This document shows positions 58,776 through 64,000 of a stretch of 64,000 bases of DNA, piece by piece (within the stretch, counting starts at the first letter, position 1; each line of letters begins with the position of its first letter). The translations under genes were made by a program, and so were the position numbers. This DNA comes from CAISKJ01 sp046351555 (lineage in GTDB: Bacteria > Myxococcota_A > Polyangia > Polyangiales > Ga0077539): assembly GCA_046351555.1 (NCBI GenBank), contig JAXLYI010000021.1, positions 153,216-217,215 on the forward strand, given 5' to 3'. The notes under the pieces are model-generated. The model saw only the letters and a program-made list of their open reading frames with translations. It was not told the DNA's origin and did not search any database.

Positions 58776-59753
58776 TCACCCGCGCCGCTGAAACAGCGGG
58801 GACGGCGAGAGCCCGCCCATCGCGCCGCGCTGGTAGCGCTCGACGTACCCGCGCACCTCCTCGGGCGACGAGCCCACGAAGGGCCCGTGCATGAACACCG
58901 GCTGCGCGAGCGGGCGCCCCTGGAGCAGCGTCACCTCGTTGCGCGCGTCGAGCCCCACGATGGAGAGCCGGTCGCCCGCCGCGGTGGGCGCGAGGCGCGC
59001 GACCTGGTGGGTGCGCACGGTCACGTCGTTGACCTTCGCCGCGCCCCGCCGCACCCACACCAGGACGTTGTCCGCGGGGTCGGCCCGGTGCGGCACCGTC
59101 GCGCCGCGCGCGAGCTGGAGGTCGAGCAGCGTCACGGGCGACGGCGTGGCGAGCGAGACCCGCGCGTCGTGGTGGGCCCCGGCCATCACCCGCACGCGCG
59201 CGCCCTCGTGGGTGACCACCCGGACGTCGCGCGCGTCGGTGTGGAGCGCGAAGGGGGCGGACTGCTTCTGCGCGCGCGGCTGGTCGACGAAGAGCTGGAG
59301 CCCGTGGACGGCGCGCCCGGGGACGGTGGGGACCTCCTCGTGCACCATGCCCCCGCCCGAGGCGGTCCAGTGGATCGCGCCCGGCCCGATCTGCACGGGG
59401 CCCGGCGAGAAGGTGTCGCGGTTGGTGACCTCGCCGTCGCCGTCTTCGAACGACCACGTCACGGCGGAGAAGCCCGCGTGCGGGTGCGGCGGAAACGTCG
59501 GCTCGCCCATCAGGAACTCGTCGCCCGCGAGGAAGGGGTCGAGCCCGCCGGGCCCGAACATCGACGCGTGCAGGCGGGCGATGAGGAACTCGGGGCCGCG
59601 CTGGCGAAGCGCGTCGGCCACGGCGGTGACGGGGCGTTGCATGGTCGGCTCCTTGGGGCGGCTGAGCGTTCGCGTCGGCGCGCAGGCCATCACGCCAGCC
59701 GACGCGACGAGCCGCAGGACGTCCCGACGACGCGGCGGGGGGAGGGGGGTCAT
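58776..59753 (-). CDS. Pirin-family protein with possible Tat-lipoprotein leader
   Basis: 325 residues from ATG 59753. The cupin core is pirin-like: HPHAGFSAVTWSFEDGDGEV carries the HPH pair and IHWTASGGGMVHEEVP the second His and Glu that hold the iron in pirin. The N-terminus reads PPRRRDVLRLVASAGVMAC, a twin-arginine segment plus lipobox, which would send a pirin out of the cell. An alternative start at ATG 59642 (MQRPVTAVADAL) has AAGGAG six bases before it and would give a normal cytosolic pirin of 288 residues. The leader codons look coding (GC-rich third positions), so both forms may exist. Confidence 0.85.
   Translation of the reverse strand: MTPLPPPRRRDVLRLVASAGVMACAPTRTLSRPKEPTMQRPVTAVADALRQRGPEFLIARLHASMFGPGGLDPFLAGDEFLMGEPTFPPHPHAGFSAVTWSFEDGDGEVTNRDTFSPGPVQIGPGAIHWTASGGGMVHEEVPTVPGRAVHGLQLFVDQPRAQKQSAPFALHTDARDVRVVTHEGARVRVMAGAHHDARVSLATPSPVTLLDLQLARGATVPHRADPADNVLVWVRRGAAKVNDVTVRTHQVARLAPTAAGDRLSIVGLDARNEVTLLQGRPLAQPVFMHGPFVGSSPEEVRGYVERYQRGAMGGLSPSPLFQRRG
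59649..59654 (-). promoter_or_regulatory. Shine-Dalgarno AAGGAG before an internal ATG of the pirin gene
   Basis: AAGGAG lies six bases before the ATG at 59642-59640 on the - strand. It decides between a cytosolic pirin and the longer Tat-lipoprotein form, or allows both. Confidence 0.45.
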
Positions 59754-59838
59754 CGCGGTGAGCCTGCGCCCTCGCGGCGGCGCCTCCAAGTGGGGGCGCC
59801 CGCAACATGACGTTTCCCGGGCGCGACCCCCGCCCGCC

Positions 59839-61596
59839 CTACTGCACCACCAGGAACACCACCGCCTGCCCCCACGCGTCCTCGCGCCCGCGCCAGTGCG
59901 CCACCTGCACCGACGCCCGCAGCGCGCCCGCCTCCACCATGTCCCGCGGGAACTCCACCGACTCGAGGTCCGTCGTCGCGAGCACCCAGCCCCGCGTCGA
60001 CGCGCCCGTCGCGTTCGACGCGCCGTCGAGCATCGCCTGGAGCGCGGCCTCCGGGTCGCCCTGCGTCCGCTCGATTGACTGCGCCGTCGCGCGCAGCGAC
60101 GCGTCGAGGTGCGTGAGCCTCACGGCCGGCGACCTCCCCGCGGCGCGCCGCGCGGCGTCGAGGCGGGCGAAGACGCGCTCCACCTCCTGCGCCTGCGTGC
60201 CCTCCTGGTAGAAGCGGTACGACGACCAGAGCACCCCCTGCGTGTGCCCCTCCACGGCCCACGGGCACGCCGCCACCTGCCGCACGTCGCCGTCGAGCAG
60301 CACGCGCCGGCCGAGCGGGCGCTCGAGGGCCCAGGCGACCCAGCGGCCCATGTCGTCCTCCTGCGCGCCCGCACCCGAGAAGAACGTTCCCTCCCGGATC
60401 ATCCCGCCGCTCACGTCCCAGCCCGCCATCAGGCCGAGCGCGATCTGGTCGACGTTGGCGCCGGCCGACGCGTCCGTCGCGAGCGAGAAGTACACCGGCG
60501 CGGCCTGGCAGGCGACGTCGGCCTCGCGCGCCGCGAGCGTCACCGGCGCGACGCCCGCCCGCGTCCGCGCGTCGTTGAGCGCCGTCAAGAGCGCGTCGCG
60601 GGCGCGGGCCGGGTCGGTCGCCACCAGCGCGGCGTCGGCGGCGCGCACTTCGAAGCGCCGCGCCGCGTCGCGCCCGGGGCCCACCACCGCGCTGAACACC
60701 GTGTGCCCGAGCAGCCGCCCCGGCGCCGTCGCCGACAGCTCGACGCGCGCCACCGCGTCGTCGGGCGCGAGCGGGCAGCGCACGCGGAAGTGCGGGAGCC
60801 GCACGGAGGGGTCGCTCTCGCACGGCTGCGACGACCACGCGCCGCGGTTGACGAGCCCGGTGAGCGTGCCGGTCGCCTCCAGCATCCGCCCCTCCACCGT
60901 CACCCGCCCCTGCGCGTCGGCCGTGAAGGGCAGCGGCTCCACCGCCACCCGCCGCGCCTCCATCGCCATCAGGAACATGAACCGCTCGCCGTCGCGCCCG
61001 AACCACGCGCCGACGTTGACCGCGCCCGCCCCCGCCGCCGCGAACTCCTGCACCGCCGTCGCGAGGTCGCCCTGGAAGCGCTCGACGAGGTGCTCCTCCG
61101 TGCCCGTCGCCGGGCCCCTGCCGCGGCTCATCCACGCGCCGAGGAAGGCGCCCGCGCTGCCGCAGCGCCCCGTCACGAAGTCCGCCAGCGGCTGCGGGAT
61201 CGCGCCCTCGTGGCCGACCATGTAGCGCCCGAGCTCGCGCGCGGTGCACTGCATCGCCTCGCTCAGCACCATGCGCCCGCCGCTCCGCTGCGCGTGGGCG
61301 TCGAGCATCCGCGCGAAGGGCGTGAGCGACGTCGCCGCGCGCGAGCCCATCTGCGCGGGGAAGGGGCCCGCGAGCTCCCACTGCTCGAGCACCGCCGTCG
61401 GCTCGCGCGCCGCGTTCGGCCGCGCGGGCGCGGCGCTCATCGCGTGCTGGAGCGCGTCGCGCGTCGGGAAGGGGGCCGCCACCCGCGCGCTCCCCTGCGC
61501 CCCGCGATCATCGCCCCGCCGCGCCGCCGTCGTCGCGCACCCAGCGAGCGCCACCATGAGCGACGCCCCGAGCCCCCACCGCATCGTGTTCATCAT
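59839..61596 (-). CDS. Lipoprotein of unknown function, possible CAP/SCP-like domain
   Basis: 585 residues from the ATG pair at 61596/61593; lipobox VALAGC near Cys18. The N-terminal half has no recognised family. Residues about 365-490 (DALLTALNDARTRAGVAPVTL ... ALGLMAGWDVSG ... RVLLDGDVRQVAAC) recall the start of CAP/SCP domains (LNxxRxxxGxxPL...A) but lack the clear His/Glu cavity motif, so the likeness is weak. It is divergent from the propeller gene that starts at 61685, with 88 bp between them. Confidence 0.65.
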   Translation of the reverse strand: MMNTMRWGLGASLMVALAGCATTAARRGDDRGAQGSARVAAPFPTRDALQHAMSAAPARPNAAREPTAVLEQWELAGPFPAQMGSRAATSLTPFARMLDAHAQRSGGRMVLSEAMQCTARELGRYMVGHEGAIPQPLADFVTGRCGSAGAFLGAWMSRGRGPATGTEEHLVERFQGDLATAVQEFAAAGAGAVNVGAWFGRDGERFMFLMAMEARRVAVEPLPFTADAQGRVTVEGRMLEATGTLTGLVNRGAWSSQPCESDPSVRLPHFRVRCPLAPDDAVARVELSATAPGRLLGHTVFSAVVGPGRDAARRFEVRAADAALVATDPARARDALLTALNDARTRAGVAPVTLAAREADVACQAAPVYFSLATDASAGANVDQIALGLMAGWDVSGGMIREGTFFSGAGAQEDDMGRWVAWALERPLGRRVLLDGDVRQVAACPWAVEGHTQGVLWSSYRFYQEGTQAQEVERVFARLDAARRAAGRSPAVRLTHLDASLRATAQSIERTQGDPEAALQAMLDGASNATGASTRGWVLATTDLESVEFPRDMVEAGALRASVQVAHWRGREDAWGQAVVFLVVQ

Positions 61597-61684
61597 GATT
61601 GTCTCCTCCCCTCGATCGACGGCATACTGGCTTCCGCGTTGCGGCACTGTCAACGCCGAAGGGGCCGCGGGAGGGCACTCGCCG

Positions 61685-63976
61685 ATGCGAAGCAACAGAA
61701 CGATCGCGGGCGCCGCCGCGCTGGCCTTCACGACATCCGTCCACGCCCAGGGGCTCGCGCTGGACGGTCGCATCAACGTCGCCAACGCCGCGCGCGTCGC
61801 GCCCGCGCTCTGGGTCGGCCGGACGATCCGCGCGGTGGCCTTCGCGGGAACCGGCGACGCGCTGTGGGTCCACACGAGCGACGGCGTCCTCTACGCGAGC
61901 GCCCGCGGCGGCCGCACGGTGACGCGCGGCGCGGTGGTGTTCCCCGACGCGGCGCCCGACCCGGCGTGGCTCGCCTTCGCCGCCGCCGTACCCCGCGCGA
62001 ACCCCGGGCCGCTCGACCAGCACGCGCTCCGCGTGGTCGACCCCTCCGGCGTCGCGCTCCCTGCACCGAGCAGCGCCGAGCCACTCAGCGCCGAGTCCGT
62101 GATGGTCTCCCGCGACGGGGGCGCGCTGGTGGCCTTCAACAGCTTCGGCCCCTCGCAGGTGTTCGCGCGCGGGGCCGACGGCGCGTGGGCCTCGCGCGGT
62201 CGGCCGCGGCTCCCGTCCCTGCGCGACGCGGCGGCCCTCTCCCGCGACGGCCGTCGGATGGCGGTGAGCACCGGCCGAACGATCACGGTGGTCGACACCG
62301 CCACCGGCCGCCCCGTCCGCACGGCGCCCGCGCCCGCGAGCTGGTGCCGTTGGCTCGGCGAGCGCTGCCCCGACGGGAGCTTGCCCGTCGACACGCGCTG
62401 GCGGGACGTCTGCGTGCGCGACGACGGCGCGGTGGTGGCGGTCGGCGGCGGGCGGGCGCGCGGGAGCACCGCGGGGGCGCACCGGCTCGAGGTGTTCACC
62501 GTCGGGGGCGCGGTGCGCGCGGCGGCCGAGCTCACCGGGTCGCTCGAGCGGGCGCGCTTCTCCCCCGACTGCGCGCGCGTCGCGGTGACCACGCTCGACG
62601 CGCAGGCGCAGTCGTCGCTCCAGGTGTTCGACGTCGCGAGCGGCGAGCTCCTCGGCCAGCGCATCCTGCACGAGACCGGCGTCCACCTCGCGTGGTCGCC
62701 CGACGGCGCGCGCCTCGCCATCGCCACCGAGCGTCTCGCCTCGCTGTGGGAGCCGGGCTCGGGCGTCGAGGCGCTGCTCCTCCCGCCGGGCGCGCTCGGC
62801 GAGCTCACCGACCTCACCGGCCAGGCGCGCGGCCTCGACGCGCTCCCCGAGGCCACGCGGGGCTGGGCGCAGGCCCAGGTGGTGGGCCCCGCCCGCTACG
62901 CCGTGTGGCTCCCCGAGCGCTACGACGCGCGCTACTTCGCGCGCTCGGCGGACGGCCGCTGGATGGCCGAGGCGCGCGGCGTCACCGTCACGCTCCGCGA
63001 CCTCGCGCGCGGCGGCGCCCCCACGCGGCTCCAGGCGCCCTTCGTCGTCGGGCACGTCGGGCTCAACGCCGACGGCTCGCGCCTCTCCCTCGTCGCCAGC
63101 GACCGCGTCGAGCTCCGCGCCGTCCCCCGCGGCGCCGTGCAGCGGAGCGTCCCGCTCGAAGACGCCGACCTTCGGTTCTCGTGGGCGTCGCGCGGGGACG
63201 TCTTCGCGCTCGCCGACCGCGCCGGCGGCGCCCGCTCCGTCGACGCCGCGACGGGCGCGGTGCTCCAGCGCCTCCCGCCCGTCAACGCGGGGTGGCCCGC
63301 GCTCCCGCTCGGGCCTGACGTCTTCGCCCGCGAGCTCGACGCCGGCGTCCTCCTCTGGAACGCCCGCACCGGCCAGCGCGCCACCCTCGCCGCGCCGCTC
63401 CGCGGCCTCCGCGCGCTCACGACGGACGGCTCGCTCCTGTGCTTCATCGCCGAGCGCGCCGCCGTCCTGCGCGCCCGCGACGGCGCGCGCGTCGCCGAGG
63501 GGCCCGACGCGTTCACCTGCGCGCTCTCCGACGACGGCGGGCGCGTCGCGTGGGGCGCGCGTGAGGGCGTCACCGTCGCCCCCCTCGCGGGCGGCGGCGC
63601 GACCGTTCGCATCACGCCGGAGGGCCTCCGCGTGTCGGCGCTGGCGCTCTCGCCCGACGGCGCGGTGCTCGCGGCGGGCGGCGGGCGCGACCTCGCGCTC
63701 TACGACGCGCGGACGGGTGCGCGGCTGATGGCGGCGCGCGCGGCGGTCGACCTCGACGCGCTGGCGTTCTCACCCGACGGCGCGGTGCTCGCGGTGATGG
63801 CGCACGGCCGTGGCGGGCACGTGCTCGACGCGGCGGAGCTCTGGGGCGTCCCGGCCGGCACCGAGGCGCCCGCGCACCCGCTGGCACCGGCGCGCCAGGC
63901 GTCGCGACCGGGGGACACGGGCCCGAGCGCGTGGGTGCGACGGCGGCGGGGGACACGGGCCCGAGCGCTGTCATAG
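61685..63976 (+). CDS. Exported beta-propeller (WD40/PQQ-like) protein
   Basis: 763 residues from ATG 61685 with a signal peptide (GAAALAFTTSVHAQ). Repeated blades such as DGRRMAVSTGRTITVVDTATG, SPDGARLAIATERLASLWEPG and SPDGAVLAAGGGRDLALYDARTG show 12-14 WD40/YVTN-type repeats, so one or two propellers are likely. No catalytic motif was seen. The end (SRPGDTGPSAWVRRRRGTRARALS) is unlike the rest: it results from a 22-bp DNA repeat that restarts in another frame (see repeat entry). Confidence 0.85.
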   Translation: MRSNRTIAGAAALAFTTSVHAQGLALDGRINVANAARVAPALWVGRTIRAVAFAGTGDALWVHTSDGVLYASARGGRTVTRGAVVFPDAAPDPAWLAFAAAVPRANPGPLDQHALRVVDPSGVALPAPSSAEPLSAESVMVSRDGGALVAFNSFGPSQVFARGADGAWASRGRPRLPSLRDAAALSRDGRRMAVSTGRTITVVDTATGRPVRTAPAPASWCRWLGERCPDGSLPVDTRWRDVCVRDDGAVVAVGGGRARGSTAGAHRLEVFTVGGAVRAAAELTGSLERARFSPDCARVAVTTLDAQAQSSLQVFDVASGELLGQRILHETGVHLAWSPDGARLAIATERLASLWEPGSGVEALLLPPGALGELTDLTGQARGLDALPEATRGWAQAQVVGPARYAVWLPERYDARYFARSADGRWMAEARGVTVTLRDLARGGAPTRLQAPFVVGHVGLNADGSRLSLVASDRVELRAVPRGAVQRSVPLEDADLRFSWASRGDVFALADRAGGARSVDAATGAVLQRLPPVNAGWPALPLGPDVFARELDAGVLLWNARTGQRATLAAPLRGLRALTTDGSLLCFIAERAAVLRARDGARVAEGPDAFTCALSDDGGRVAWGAREGVTVAPLAGGGATVRITPEGLRVSALALSPDGAVLAAGGGRDLALYDARTGARLMAARAAVDLDALAFSPDGAVLAVMAHGRGGHVLDAAELWGVPAGTEAPAHPLAPARQASRPGDTGPSAWVRRRRGTRARALS
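63909..63968 (+). repeat. Direct repeat of 22 bp with 38-bp period at the 3' end of the propeller gene
   Basis: CGGGGGACACGGGCCCGAGC(GC) occurs at 63909-63930 and 63947-63968. Since 38 is not a multiple of three, the second copy is read in another frame and creates the odd basic tail and stop of the protein. Confidence 0.75.
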
Positions 63977-64000
63977 GCAAGTAGGAATCGGCAGAGCCTC

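Noticed and set aside
1..64000. tRNA, rRNA and CRISPR features
   Set aside because: I scanned for TTCGA/GTTCRA-type T-loops with CCA context, rRNA core strings and regular repeat-spacer patterns and found none convincing; short tRNAs could still be missed by eye.

Overview
The window is a very GC-rich stretch (third codon positions almost all G or C, many GTG starts) carrying about 45 closely packed protein genes on both strands, one insertion sequence, and no rRNA, tRNA or CRISPR array that I could recognise. The gene content points to a myxobacterium, most likely of the Polyangia/Sandaracinus kind: many lipoproteins with Asp/Ala/Pro-rich tethers, giant cysteine-repeat lipoproteins ending in a fibrinogen-like GGGWT motif, a von Willebrand A protein with calcium-binding DxDxDG repeats, FG-GAP and PEGA-type surface proteins and a Hanks-type Ser/Thr kinase. 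The taxonomic call is an inference from gene content only.

Layout. 1-9 kb: the end of a secreted trypsin-like protease, a metallo-beta-lactamase-fold lipoprotein, a glyoxalase, a serpin lipoprotein, an amylase lipoprotein overlapping a lipoprotein methyltransferase, an alpha/beta hydrolase and an Mrp-type ATPase. 9-12.4 kb: a membrane protein and a small gene whose 3' ends are both supplied by the ends of an IS1182-like element. 12.4-24 kb: two cysteine-repeat lipoproteins and a vWA lipoprotein, interrupted by an Rpn-like nuclease candidate with EARG repeats and an AraC/thioredoxin-reductase-like pair. A 66-bp copy of the vWA gene lies in a nearby intergenic gap. 24-32 kb: MutM, YbaK, three exported proteins, and then the most unusual gene of the window, an 829-residue TPR / Sir2 sirtuin / lipoyl-domain / unknown-domain fusion (29464-31953). 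32-42.5 kb: a Uma2-type nuclease, an unknown membrane protein, a 1134-residue two-domain Clp-like AAA+ protein, a two-domain SRPBCC lipoprotein divergent from an acyl-CoA ligase, and glyA. 42.5-48.6 kb: FG-GAP lipoprotein, PEGA-like protein, small lipoprotein, Ser/Thr kinase and TPR membrane protein. 48.7-58.7 kb: a co-directional, mostly overlapping run of DUF58, transglutaminase-like, MoxR ATPase, TPR-like exported protein, two tandem paralogues of an unknown five-cysteine exported family, and a sensor histidine kinase. 58.7-64 kb: a pirin with a possible Tat-lipoprotein leader, a lipoprotein with a possible CAP-like domain, and a beta-propeller protein whose 3' end carries a frameshifting repeat.

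How it fits together. Most of the window encodes the cell envelope: exported binding, inhibitory and hydrolytic proteins, plus one coherent envelope module (MoxR/DUF58/transglutaminase). The cytoplasmic genes are mainly housekeeping (Mrp, MutM, YbaK, GlyA, acyl-CoA ligase). The sirtuin-lipoyl fusion is the best candidate for an undescribed system, because it puts an NAD-dependent deacylase domain and a lipoyl domain with its target lysine in one chain.
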